A DNA stretch of 50,476 nt, from the NCBI GenBank assembly GCA_028280605.1, contig JANQLL010000103.1, positions 1 through 50,476 on the forward strand. The letters are read 5' to 3'. The first letter of the stretch is position 1; the number at the start of each line of letters is the position of its first letter. The position numbers and the translations under genes are program-made. This document shows positions 1-10,200 of the stretch, one piece after another. Source of the stretch: Candidatus Gastranaerophilales bacterium (lineage in GTDB: Bacteria; Cyanobacteriota; Vampirovibrionia; Gastranaerophilales; JANQFW01). The notes beneath the pieces are model-generated. The model did no database searches, was not told where the DNA came from, and worked only from the letters and a program-made list of their open reading frames with translations.

Positions 1-18
1 CCAAAAAGCTTTCTGTCA

Positions 19-83
19 TCAACAAAGTATTGATGAATCAATTTAATTTACTTAAGTAATTTTTGTTATTAATACTTTGTTGA
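19..83. repeat. Perfect 13-bp inverted repeat (TCAACAAAGTATT / AATACTTTGTTGA) enclosing the palindrome TTACTTAAGTAA
   Basis: Read directly: arms at 19-31 and 71-83. Confidence 0.6.
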
Positions 84-185
84 ATGGAAATTAGTATCAT
101 AAATAAATGAGATAACTGAAAGATGTCAAAAGATATCTAATATTGCATCTGAAATAATTAAATAAAATTAAAAATAAAGAAAAAA

Positions 186-226
186 AAGGGGTTGTCCATA
201 ATTTTAGGACAATCCCTTTTTATATA
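186..226. terminator. Bidirectional rho-independent terminator
   Basis: A-tract, GGGGTTGTCC/GGACAATCCC stem, T-tract. Confidence 0.75.
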
Positions 227-278
227 ACAAAAGTTAAAAAATTAATAAATGAAAGATACTAAGTAATATAGATTTTTT

Positions 279-497
279 CTAGGTATAAAGTTCATGTACG
301 GCATGTGTTACATCTGCCATTGAATTGAATTTTTCTTCCGGGATTTTTTGTAATATTTCTTTTAGACATTCTTTTTGTCCCATTCTAAATTCAATTTCTT
401 TATTTCCATATTCTTTTATAAGTTCATTTTTTGTTTTAGGGAAATGCACGCCTTCTAGCGCGTGAGTAACAGAAGCTATACCAAATGCCATAATCAT
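279..497 (-). CDS. DUF2795-like small protein
   Basis: ALEGVHFPKTKNELI...LQKIPEEKFNSMADVTHAV matches the DUF2795 pattern (AL.GvdFP..K.eL ... lp...y.s.aDV). Confidence 0.65.
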   Translation of the reverse strand: MIMAFGIASVTHALEGVHFPKTKNELIKEYGNKEIEFRMGQKECLKEILQKIPEEKFNSMADVTHAVHELYT

Positions 498-623
498 TCC
501 TCCAGTACTGTTATTATTTGGTACTGTTTATTTTAAAATTTTAAAAATTCTTTTAAATGCCTCTAAAGGCTTAAAGTTAATTTTTTATTTAAACATTTTA
601 CTTAAGAAATAGATTCCTTAAAT

Positions 624-1025
624 TTATCGTTGAATTGCATGCAGGAAAAATGAATTAATTTTATCAACAAAACTTTCTAGGTTTATAGGCTTGGTTATAA
701 AATTATTACAGCCGGCATTCAGTGCTTTTTTTATGTCGCTTTCCATTGCATGTGCTGATACAACAAAAATAGGTATATTTTTAGTTGTATCGTTAGATTT
801 TAAAAGTTTAATAACTTCAAATCCGTTAATCTCAGGCAATTGAATATCCAATAAAATTAAGTCAATATCATTTTTGCATTTTCTAATCATGTTGAGGGCA
901 GCTTTACCGTCATGTGCTTCAATTATATTATATCCTTCAAATTCAAGAATATCCTTAATAAGCTTCATATTGGTAGGATTATCTTCTGCTATTAATATAG
1001 TTCCATTGTGTTTATTGGTGTCCAT
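624..1025 (-). CDS. CheY-like response regulator, receiver domain only
   Basis: ILIAEDNPTNMKL, LILLDIQLPEINGFEV, FVVSAHAM, ITKPI motifs. Confidence 0.92.
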   Translation of the reverse strand: MDTNKHNGTILIAEDNPTNMKLIKDILEFEGYNIIEAHDGKAALNMIRKCKNDIDLILLDIQLPEINGFEVIKLLKSNDTTKNIPIFVVSAHAMESDIKKALNAGCNNFITKPINLESFVDKINSFFLHAIQR

Positions 1026-1106
1026 CTTTTTATTACCCTTGGTAGTGGTTAATCGAGTACTTATACTTACTAGTACACTTAAGTTATATCAAAAGCTTAC
1101 AAAAAC

Positions 1107-2732
1107 TTATCCTTTTATTGGTAAAATAAAATAGAATGTAGCCCCACTTTCAAGTTCACTTTCCACCCAAATTTTGCCATTGTGCATTTCTACCAGTTCT
1201 TTGGTTATTGTTAACCCTAACCCTGTGCTACTATGTTTTCTTGTATAAGAGCTATCTACTTGATGAAATTTATCGAATATTTTTTTATGATGATCAGTAC
1301 TTATTCCGATTCCGCGATCTTCCACGCTAAACAAAATATGATCATCTTCTTCTTTTAAATTGACGTTTATTTCCTCATTATCAGGAGAAAATTTTATTGC
1401 ATTACTTAGCAAATTATACATTACCTGCTGAAAGCGTTGAAAGTCTGCATTTATAGTTGATTGTTCAATATTTACATTTAAATTTACTTTTATATGCTTT
1501 TTATTTGCAAGTGCGGATGTCACGTTCATAACTTCTTTTATTGCATTTAGCACACAAAATTCTTTTTTAAATATTTGCATTTGATTTGCTTCGATTTTAG
1601 AAATATCCAACAAATCATTTATCATTCCTAAAAGATGTATCCCGCTTGCGTGGATATCTCCTACGTATTCGTCTTGTTTATCGTTTAAGCCACCAAAAAT
1701 TTTTAACTTTAGAGCTTCAGAAAATCCGATAATTGCATTTAGCGGTGTTCTTAACTCGTGCGACATATTTGCAAGAAATTCATTTTTAAGCCTGTCCGCT
1801 TCAACCATTTTGCGGTTTTGCTCTTTTATGAGCTCAAGAGCTTTTGTTTTTTCTAAAAAGTTTTCTTTTAAAATTGATAATTGCATTCTAAATAAATCAT
1901 TTAATTCTGAATTTTTTATGCAATTAACTGTTGAAGATGTAAAAACTTCCATTATTCTTATATCTTCATCAGAGAAAAAGTCTGTTTCTTCTTTTATTAA
2001 AATTATTACACCAAAAATATTATTACCTATGGATAATGGAGACATTAAAAAAGAATGCGGATTTTCCATGTTTAAATCCAAATCTTTTAATAAGCTATTA
2101 TCGCCGCTATTAGGAGTATTCTGATAAATTGTTGATTTATTTTGCTTTAATTTTTGAAAAATTTCTGATTTTTGAGTGACTATAATATTATGTTCATTGT
2201 TTAAGCAGTCAAGAATATTTCTTGATGCTTTTAATACCAAGTTTTCACCGTCTATAAACAAGACTATTGCTTTATCATAGTTAATAATATTCTTGATATG
2301 GTTTAATACAAGTTCTAAAATTTCATCAAGCTCTAAATCTAAATTTTGAATTTGAGCTATAGACTTGAGTGCTTTTTGATATTTTATTTGAATTTGTTTA
2401 TCTGAATAACTTTGATTTAGAGGAAAAGAAATAGCCTTTATTTTATTGTTTTCTTTAATAAACAAAGTTTTTGTTATTGTGCAAAGTTTATCTTTGTCTA
2501 ATAAGTTTATTATTTCCGAAGTTTCATTTTGTGTTTCTAGTATTTTAAGTATATTGGCAATTCTAAAATCAAAAATTTCTTGTATACTATAATTTTTTGA
2601 ACTTTTATAATTTAAAAGTTCTTTTGCTACATTGTTTATAGTATTTAAACTACCGTTTAAATCAAATTCAAATATGGCAAGTTCTTGCGTTTGTGTCAAA
2701 AAATCTATTGTATTCAATTCAACTATATCCAA
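1107..2732 (-). CDS. GAF-domain sensor histidine kinase
   Basis: H-box FLANMSHELRTPLNAIIGFSEAL; N-box NLLSNAIKFSP; G-box VEDRGIGIS, TGLGLTITKELVEMHNGKIWVES; GAF-like N-terminal region. Confidence 0.92.
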   Translation of the reverse strand: MDIVELNTIDFLTQTQELAIFEFDLNGSLNTINNVAKELLNYKSSKNYSIQEIFDFRIANILKILETQNETSEIINLLDKDKLCTITKTLFIKENNKIKAISFPLNQSYSDKQIQIKYQKALKSIAQIQNLDLELDEILELVLNHIKNIINYDKAIVLFIDGENLVLKASRNILDCLNNEHNIIVTQKSEIFQKLKQNKSTIYQNTPNSGDNSLLKDLDLNMENPHSFLMSPLSIGNNIFGVIILIKEETDFFSDEDIRIMEVFTSSTVNCIKNSELNDLFRMQLSILKENFLEKTKALELIKEQNRKMVEADRLKNEFLANMSHELRTPLNAIIGFSEALKLKIFGGLNDKQDEYVGDIHASGIHLLGMINDLLDISKIEANQMQIFKKEFCVLNAIKEVMNVTSALANKKHIKVNLNVNIEQSTINADFQRFQQVMYNLLSNAIKFSPDNEEINVNLKEEDDHILFSVEDRGIGISTDHHKKIFDKFHQVDSSYTRKHSSTGLGLTITKELVEMHNGKIWVESELESGATFYFILPIKG

Positions 2733-2850
2733 GTCTTAATATAAGCCTATTAAAAAATTTTACTAGTTACATACTCAAAATAAAATAATCCAAATTAAGG
2801 AAATCATTATTATTATAGAATATTTAGAGCTAAAAACCAAATATCAAATA

Positions 2851-4035
2851 TCAAAATTTTTCAATTTTAATGCTCGGTCCATATACAAACTTAAACGGGG
2901 TATGACTAAGTTCTATTTTGCTTTGATTTGGCTGAGATTTGGATGTATCATTGTTTCTATATCCTATTCCTGCACGAAAACCTGAAATTGAATATAATGC
3001 CGGCAATATAGGACCTATCCATTTTAAACCGGACAAAAATCCAACAGACGCTACATCATCAATATGTAAGCCAAGATCTAATAATTCAGGTTTTCTTTCT
3101 TTATTGAGATCTTTAAACATATCGTGAATGCAGTGATGATGGTGCTTACGACTACTGCCTTCAGTTTTATTATTGTCTCCAAGTAAGGGATTTATAAAAT
3201 TTTTGCATACAAAGTTTGCTATTGTTCCTCCAAATAAAACACCCACAGTCATTACGCCTGTTAACATGCCGACAAATTTTATTGCTTTTGATTTTATGTT
3301 TAACTTGTTTAAACATAAAAGAGCGAGTCCCGCTCCGGCATTACATAGTGTTATATTAGCCATATATTGATAAAGCCCCTCTTTAATTTTATTTTTTGAG
3401 GTTTTACTTATGTCTTCACCATTTACTTTATCTGCTATTATACCGCCGATTATGCCCCCTGCAATCGGTAGCATCCCAACTTTTGTTAATTTCCACAGTT
3501 CAGAAAACATTTCTTTGGGCGTGTGGATATGACTATCCGGTATAACTTTACTTATAAGCCTTTCACCGGGAGCTAACTCTTCCAAGGATTTGTTTATCTC
3601 TACGACTTGACTTAGATTTATGTACTTTTTATCTTTTACTTTATTTATTAATCCTTTAATTTTTTTATCTTTTACTTGATTTAAAATTTCATCTATAGGC
3701 TTTATGTGTTTATGTCCGCTAGAATGCCCAGATCCATGGTGATGATGATGAGAATGATGACATTCTTCTGATATACCTTTTATGATTTTCCTTCCACCTA
3801 TTTTTAATCCTTTTGTTGCAATAAAAGCAGAAGCCAAAGTAAAGCCGGTTATGATCAAATCTTTTATTGCTCTTTTCTTTTTTTCCTCTTTGGGTGCTTT
3901 ATATGTATCATAAGCTGTATAAGATAATGCAACTATCGATGAAGCTACTGGTACTGCATTATTTAACCCTTTTATTATAGCCGGTTGATCTATATATTTA
4001 CCAAATGTACTTAAGTCGCTTCTCAAATTTACCAT
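2851..4035 (-). CDS. His-rich multi-pass membrane protein of unknown function
   Basis: Several hydrophobic segments; His clusters ECHHSHHHHHGSGHSSGHKH and SSRKHHHHCIHD. Confidence 0.75.
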   Translation of the reverse strand: MVNLRSDLSTFGKYIDQPAIIKGLNNAVPVASSIVALSYTAYDTYKAPKEEKKKRAIKDLIITGFTLASAFIATKGLKIGGRKIIKGISEECHHSHHHHHGSGHSSGHKHIKPIDEILNQVKDKKIKGLINKVKDKKYINLSQVVEINKSLEELAPGERLISKVIPDSHIHTPKEMFSELWKLTKVGMLPIAGGIIGGIIADKVNGEDISKTSKNKIKEGLYQYMANITLCNAGAGLALLCLNKLNIKSKAIKFVGMLTGVMTVGVLFGGTIANFVCKNFINPLLGDNNKTEGSSRKHHHHCIHDMFKDLNKERKPELLDLGLHIDDVASVGFLSGLKWIGPILPALYSISGFRAGIGYRNNDTSKSQPNQSKIELSHTPFKFVYGPSIKIEKF

Positions 4036-4080
4036 TTATAAAGTTCCCCCAATATCCCTTATACAGTTTTTAAAACATTA

Positions 4081-4108
4081 TGATAATGAAAATGATTTTC
4101 ATTTCCAT
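4081..4108. promoter_or_regulatory. Fur/Zur-family-like operator upstream of the His-rich membrane protein gene
   Basis: Perfect 9-1-9 palindrome AATGAAAAT-G-ATTTTCATT (4085-4103) inside TGATAATGAAAATGATTTTCATTTCC, about 50 bp upstream of the minus-strand start codon at 4035. Confidence 0.6.
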
Positions 4109-4146
4109 TATACTGCTGAAAAAAATAATATCAATTTTATTTTTAG

Positions 4147-4839
4147 TTAGTACAGGTTATATTTCCAAACTGACTTACCCACGAGAGTACCTATGTATAA
4201 CTGATTGTCAAACCTTTTTACAGAGCTGAGGCTATAGATATTACCGGTATCATCATAATATTTTTTAATAATTTCACCATTTTAATTTAATACTAATATA
4301 GAAGAAGCCTTAGCAGGTTTAGGTAAGAAAAATTTAGGCAGTTTAGCCATTTGATTTTTTATAAAAGGATATTGATGCACCCAATCCAGGCAAGGTTTTC
4401 TTGGAGCAAATACAGCAACATAAAAATTGCCTTCTTTATCAGAAGATATACCGTCAGGATAACCGTATAATCCATCTATAAAAACTTCTTTGGTACCAGC
4501 CCTGGAGCCTTTTAAATAATATTTTATTACTTTATAACCATAAGTTTCGTTTGAGACTGTTACACCATTTGGATATTTTACTTGCTTATCAATTTCTTTA
4601 ATATAAACATTTTCAAGTAAATTAGAAACTTTTCCGTCTTTGCCAACTTTAAGCAATCCTTTATCATTATTTGCTACTATCAAGTTTCCGTTATTGTCAA
4701 AACACATGCCCAAGTTTTTGCCACCGGTATCTGCAATTGTTTCTATATATTCTTGATTGTTAGTATCTTTGGTGATTTTAATAATTTTGCCATGGTTGCC
4801 GCTATAAATTACTTGTTTATTTTCTATTTTTTAAAATCT
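4147..4839 (-). pseudogene. SMP-30/strictosidine-synthase-like beta-propeller protein remnant (5'-truncated, one in-frame TAA)
   Basis: ORF 4282-4713 encodes propeller-like repeats (GMCFDNNGNLIVANNDKGLLKV; YPDGISSDKEGNFYVAVF). The same frame continues past TAA (4282-4284) for 44 codons: NGEIIKKYYDDTGNIYSLSSVKRFDNQLYIGTLVGKSVWKYNLY. Upstream in frame without ATG: IENKQVIYSGNHGKIIKITKDTNNQEYIETIADTGGKNLG. Confidence 0.7.
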
Positions 4840-4951
4840 TAAATATAAAAAGATAAAATAATAAAAAAAGTTATTTTCCCTGTTATTTTGTATAAATTTA
4901 AGCTTTATGCTAATATGAATCGTATATAATAATAAGTTATTAGCAGGAGGA

Positions 4952-5179
4952 ATGATGTTAGCTTTTTTTCAAATAGTACAAATACTATCAGGACTATTTT
5001 TGATTTTATTAATTTTATTACACTCACCAAAAGGTAGTGGGTTTGGTGCTATGGGTGATGCAGCTCAATTATTCTCCAGTCAAAAAGGTGTAGAAGCCGG
5101 CTTAAACAAGCTTACTGCAATAATTGCTATTACATTTGCTGTTGTTTCCTTGTTATTGGGTCATGGAATAATTAGATAA
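4952..5179 (+). CDS. secG: Preprotein translocase subunit SecG
   Basis: 75 aa, two TM segments, LLILLHSPKGSGFGAMGDAAQLFSSQKG. Confidence 0.92.
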   Translation: MMLAFFQIVQILSGLFLILLILLHSPKGSGFGAMGDAAQLFSSQKGVEAGLNKLTAIIAITFAVVSLLLGHGIIR

Positions 5180-5199
5180 CTTAAACTATTTAAATTAAT

Positions 5200-6378
5200 A
5201 TGCCTTCAATTTTTAAAGAAATACCTGAAAATTCAAAAATATGCATATATGGTACAGGAGAAACCGGCATATTTACCAAGCTTTTACTTGATTTTATGCG
5301 AGATGACATAAAAGTTATTTGCTATTTGGATTCTTTTAAATCCGACAAATTAAATGGTTTGGACATTGTTAAAATTGATGATATTGACAATATAAAAGAT
5401 CAATATGACTTAATATTTATTTGCTCTAATTTTTCGCAAGAAATTGAAAATAGCTTGAAATCAAAAGGCATTTTCAATTTTAAATCTATGAAGTTTATTG
5501 ATTACAGTATTTTACGCGGATATATTAAAGACCAAATTTTAGATGAGTTATATATTAAAAAACCTGTAAAAGACTATATAGAAGAAACGCTGAATTTTAA
5601 ACAAAAAAATACCGTATGCGGCAAGCATCTTTTAATTAATACTATGCAAAAGTCCGGAACTCAGTTTTTATTGGAGATTTTGACAGAGTTAACAGGCTAC
5701 AAGCGTTTATCATATATTGACAGTAAAAATTTTTCTGACTACAGAACCGAAGAATATTATTCTCCAGACATTGTTGATAACTACAATAATGATATAATAG
5801 TAGATTGCTGGCACAGAAACGCTACATATTATAATATGGAACTGATTAAAAAGTTCAATTTTAAAACAGTTGTGCTTGTAAGAAATATTTTTGATATCAT
5901 TCCCAGCTTTAGAGAGTATTTATTACCCAGAAAAGATTATTTTTATTTTTCTTATCTTAAAGATTATGATTTTTATAACCTATCAGCTGACCAACAGCAT
6001 GACATTGTTATTAGAACCCACTTAGGTTGGTTGTTTGAAATTTATGTATCCTGGTATAAAGCCAAGCATATACATGAACTGGATGTAATGTTTGTTACTT
6101 ATGATGATTTGGTTGATAAAACAGAACAAACAATACAAAACATATGTGAATATTATGAATTAGATAAAACTACCGATGAAATTATCAACACAATAAATCA
6201 TGTAAATGATTTAAAAAGCAAGAAAAAAGAATTAAACTTTAATAAGGGGATAAAAGGCAGAGGTCGAACCCTTCTTACGGAAGAACAAAAGCAATATATA
6301 GTGAAATTTGCGAAACCATATGTTAATATAGATTTTAGTTTACTGGGCATTCATTCCGATTCTAAATTATTAAATTAG
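5200..6378 (+). CDS. Sulfotransferase-like protein with N-terminal Rossmann-like domain
   Basis: N-term KICIYGTGETGIFTKLLLDF (nucleotide-binding pattern); then LINTMQKSGTQFLLEILTEL (PAPS 5'-phosphosulfate-loop-like) and TVVLVRNIFDIIPSF (3'-phosphate-loop-like). Confidence 0.75.
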   Translation: MPSIFKEIPENSKICIYGTGETGIFTKLLLDFMRDDIKVICYLDSFKSDKLNGLDIVKIDDIDNIKDQYDLIFICSNFSQEIENSLKSKGIFNFKSMKFIDYSILRGYIKDQILDELYIKKPVKDYIEETLNFKQKNTVCGKHLLINTMQKSGTQFLLEILTELTGYKRLSYIDSKNFSDYRTEEYYSPDIVDNYNNDIIVDCWHRNATYYNMELIKKFNFKTVVLVRNIFDIIPSFREYLLPRKDYFYFSYLKDYDFYNLSADQQHDIVIRTHLGWLFEIYVSWYKAKHIHELDVMFVTYDDLVDKTEQTIQNICEYYELDKTTDEIINTINHVNDLKSKKKELNFNKGIKGRGRTLLTEEQKQYIVKFAKPYVNIDFSLLGIHSDSKLLN

Positions 6379-6428
6379 TTATTTTTAGCTTTCGGATTAA
6401 GGCAAAAAGAAAAGTGGAGTGAGTAGTA

Positions 6429-7238
6429 ATGAGTGAAAAATTAAATATCAAGCCTGATTTTTTGATAATTGGCACACAAAAAGGCGGGACAACTTCTCTT
6501 TTTAATTACCTATGCAAACATCCGAATGTATTTTCTCAAGAAAACGCAGAGAGAAATAAAGAAGTACACTATTTTGACCTAAATTATGAAAAAGGGTGGG
6601 AATGGTATCAGGATCAACTGGCACCGAAAGACGAATTAGAAAAATATAAAGAAAAAACTAAAGGAAAAATATTAATAGGCGAATCAAGCCCGTATTATAT
6701 TTTTCATCCGCATTGCCCTGAGCGAATATATAAAGATTTACCAGATGTAAAGCTAATTGTCTTATTAAGAAATCCTGCACATAGGGCTTATTCTCAGCAT
6801 AAAATGGAATATGCCAGAGGAACTGATGATTTAGACTTTGAAACAGCTATATATCAGGAGGAAAAAAGACTTAAAAACGAAATTAAGCAGATGATTATGG
6901 ATGAGACATACAACAGTTACGCTCATCAGCATTATAGTTATTTAGAACGAGGCAAGTATATTCATCAACTGAAAGAATGGTGCGACTTTTTTGATCGTAA
7001 CCAGATTTTAACCATAAAAAGCGAAGATATGTTTGAAGATCCTGATAGTGTATTTAAGGAAGTATGTGAATTTTTGGAACTACCGGTAATTTCACTTGAT
7101 GAGTACGTGCCCCACAATAAAGGGCATCAAGCACAAATGCCTGATGATATAAAGCAAGAACTCGTTAAATACTTTAAACCTTATAACGTTTTGTTATATA
7201 CGTTTTTAGGCAGGGATTTTAACTGGGAAGCACAGTAA
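6429..7238 (+). CDS. Sulfotransferase (heparan N-sulfotransferase-like family)
   Basis: DFLIIGTQKGGTTSLFNYLCKHPNVF, KEVHYFD, GESSPYYIFHP, LIVLLRNPAHRAYSQHKMEY. Confidence 0.92.
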   Translation: MSEKLNIKPDFLIIGTQKGGTTSLFNYLCKHPNVFSQENAERNKEVHYFDLNYEKGWEWYQDQLAPKDELEKYKEKTKGKILIGESSPYYIFHPHCPERIYKDLPDVKLIVLLRNPAHRAYSQHKMEYARGTDDLDFETAIYQEEKRLKNEIKQMIMDETYNSYAHQHYSYLERGKYIHQLKEWCDFFDRNQILTIKSEDMFEDPDSVFKEVCEFLELPVISLDEYVPHNKGHQAQMPDDIKQELVKYFKPYNVLLYTFLGRDFNWEAQ

Positions 7239-10200
7239 GATTAATATCTAACCCAAAAGCTTTTTCAAAGGCTTTAATTCCATAATCTGTTGAAAAATAT
7301 GTTTTAATATAATTTTCATAACTTCTGGAGATTTGCTCTAATTTCTGGTTATTGTTGTACAAATCAATGATTTCATCCGCAAAGTTCTCAGCTGTATCTT
7401 TTGGATTGATTATAGTGGTTATTTCAGGGCAGCCTTCTATGCCTATACTTGTTGATACAATAGGCGTAAGATTATAAATTGCCTCAATTGTTTTGCCTTT
7501 TACACCTGCACCATACCTTAATGGTATGACAACCATTTTAACATCATTGTATAGCTGATTTAGTTCTTCATCACTTACATAGCCTTTTACTATAATATCG
7601 TCTGAATTAAGCTTTTTTATGTATTCAGTGGCATTAGAGCCTGCTATATATAGTTTAATATCAGGTATATTCTGCTTTACTTTGTCAAAAATATTTTCAA
7701 CGAACCATTGAACACCGTCAACATTAGGCTTGTGCAAAAATCCGCCTATAAATAATAAGCTGTTTCTTTCTTCAAAAGGCTTTATATCTTGTTTGAATTT
7801 GTCATAGCAAAATATTGGAATTGTATAAACAGGTTTATTTTTGGTTAAACCTTTTATTACTTGAGTTTCAGCATCATTTAAAGATACAATAACATCAGAT
7901 TTATTAAACACTTCCAGCTCTAAGCTTTTAAAGTAATCAACTCTTTTTAGAATCTCTTCGTCTTTTTCTATCTGATATCTTAAATATTCTCTTATGTGAT
8001 GCAAATCATGTCCGTGATAGATAATCTTAGCATCTGAATGTTTTTTGATGATATCTATATATTTTATGGTTACATCCGGCCTGTTAATATAAACATGCTC
8101 AAAATGCTTCATGTTTTGCTGCATCCATTTTTCCCAGTAATATTTATAATACTTGCCGCTTAGCACTTCTATACCCATTTGCATAAGCTCAGTGGTATAA
8201 GGCTCTTTTTCTATAAAATCATTACCAATATATTTAACGTTTAAACCCATTTTTACAAACAATTTTAAATGATTATAAGTAGCTCTTGAGCCTGCATCTT
8301 TGTCATAAGAGGGTATTTTATAATCTATTACAAGAATATTTTTCTTTTTATGACCTCTGTCTCTAGCTAAAAAGAAATTTTGACCAGGCGCAAAATGGTC
8401 TTTATTCAAAACTGATTTCCATTTTTCATAAAACTTATCTTTATTTATAGCCTGATAACTTTTAAATCCACTGTTTATATCAGTGCCATGGGATTTTCCC
8501 TCAAAATGTATAACTACAGATTTAGGCTGACAAACTACTCTATAGCCCATGCTTCTTACTGTGAAAGCATAGTCAGTATCTTCGTAATAACAAGGACTAA
8601 ATGATTCATCAAATCCGCCTGTTTTATCCCACAAACTTTTTCTGGTTATAATACTTGCACCGCTTATATAATCTACATCTTTTACATAATTAAATTCAGA
8701 AAAATTTGGATCCTGAAACTTACCATAATTTGCGCCTGTTGCATCATTCCATATTATTCCGCCTGCCTCTTGCAGGGTTCCGTCAGGATATACTAACTTT
8801 GAACCTGATAGCCCGATAGTTTCATCGTTTTCCATTAGATTAACCAATGGCTCCAGCCAATTATCAGCAACAAATGTATCATTATTCAAAAATAACAGAT
8901 ATTTCCCATTTGCTTGTGAGGCTGCATTCTTACAATTACGCAAAAAGCCCAGGTTATTTTTATTTTTTATATGGATAACACCATCTATATAGTTATCCAG
9001 GGTTGTAGTTACGTCATTTGAGTTATCATCTGCTATGATTACCTCGTACGAGATATTTTTTGTGTTTTTTAATATGGAATAAAGGCATGTATATGTATGT
9101 CTAAAATTATTATAAACAGGTATTATTATTGATACCATAGGATTATCATATTTTTGAAAGATTAATTTTTCGTTATTATTACCAAAAGCCTTTTCAAACA
9201 CTGTATTTAATAAATTATTGCTTTCGCCCAGGATATTATTTACCCAGTTCTGGCAATTATCTTTTTCTTTTTTAACATCATCATAAAGCTTTTCAATCAA
9301 ATCCAGTTGTTTTTGAATTAAACCATTTTTTTCTTTTATATATACGCAGTCTTCTGTGAATAAATCATAAATAATATCGAATTTCAGACTTTTTTCCAAC
9401 TTTAATTCATTTAAAAGGGTATATAAGTATTTATTTTCAAGAACAGTAAGTACCATTAAATCAGGATTTAAATCTTGAATATCATCTATAGAGTAAATAG
9501 TATAGCCGTTTAGTTTCTGCCCCCTTTTATTTGTATCTCTATCAATAAATCCGAGAATATTTAAGTCTGATAGGTCAAAATGCTCTGTAATTATACGCGC
9601 TAACATGCCTGCACCGTAGAAACATATTTTTTTATGCTGATTTTCTTCGGTAAACTCTTTTATTTTTTGACATATTACAGGATTATACGGTATGTTTTGT
9701 ATTTCTTTATCTACGTTATCGTTTCTTATAATTCTTTGTTTTGCAAATAAATCAATAAAATTCTTATGAGTAAACCTTGTTTTTTGCTGTATTTCTTGAA
9801 CAAGTGCGCTATCTTTATAGATTTCACAGAGCCTGTTCATTCCAAAAAATCTATGTTCGTCATTTTCTGTTTCTACTGCCATAAGTGCGACAAAAAATGA
9901 TACTAAGTTATCTTTAATAAGCCCTTTAAACCTGTCAGCTTCGCCAAATATATTTAAAAATAGCTCTTCTGAAGATATTTTTTCGTAAAGTTCTAAAGTT
10001 TTAGCAAATTCAACATAATAAACAGGCTTTTTATCTGTTTCCTGAGGAGGTATTAAAACTCCGGCTTTTACTAAAGGTTCATTTATTATGTGTATATTAC
10101 TATTTAAGGTCAAATAAATATTTATAGCTCTTACTATTTGCTCAGAATCAAAGTTATCAAATAAATCTAAATTGGCGAGGGTGGACTTTTTTATTACCGT

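Noticed and set aside
874-2124. + strand ORFs 874-1134 and 1810-2124
   Set aside because: Antisense to the response regulator and histidine kinase genes.
2939-3370. + strand ORFs of 62 and 65 aa
   Set aside because: Antisense within the His-rich membrane protein gene.
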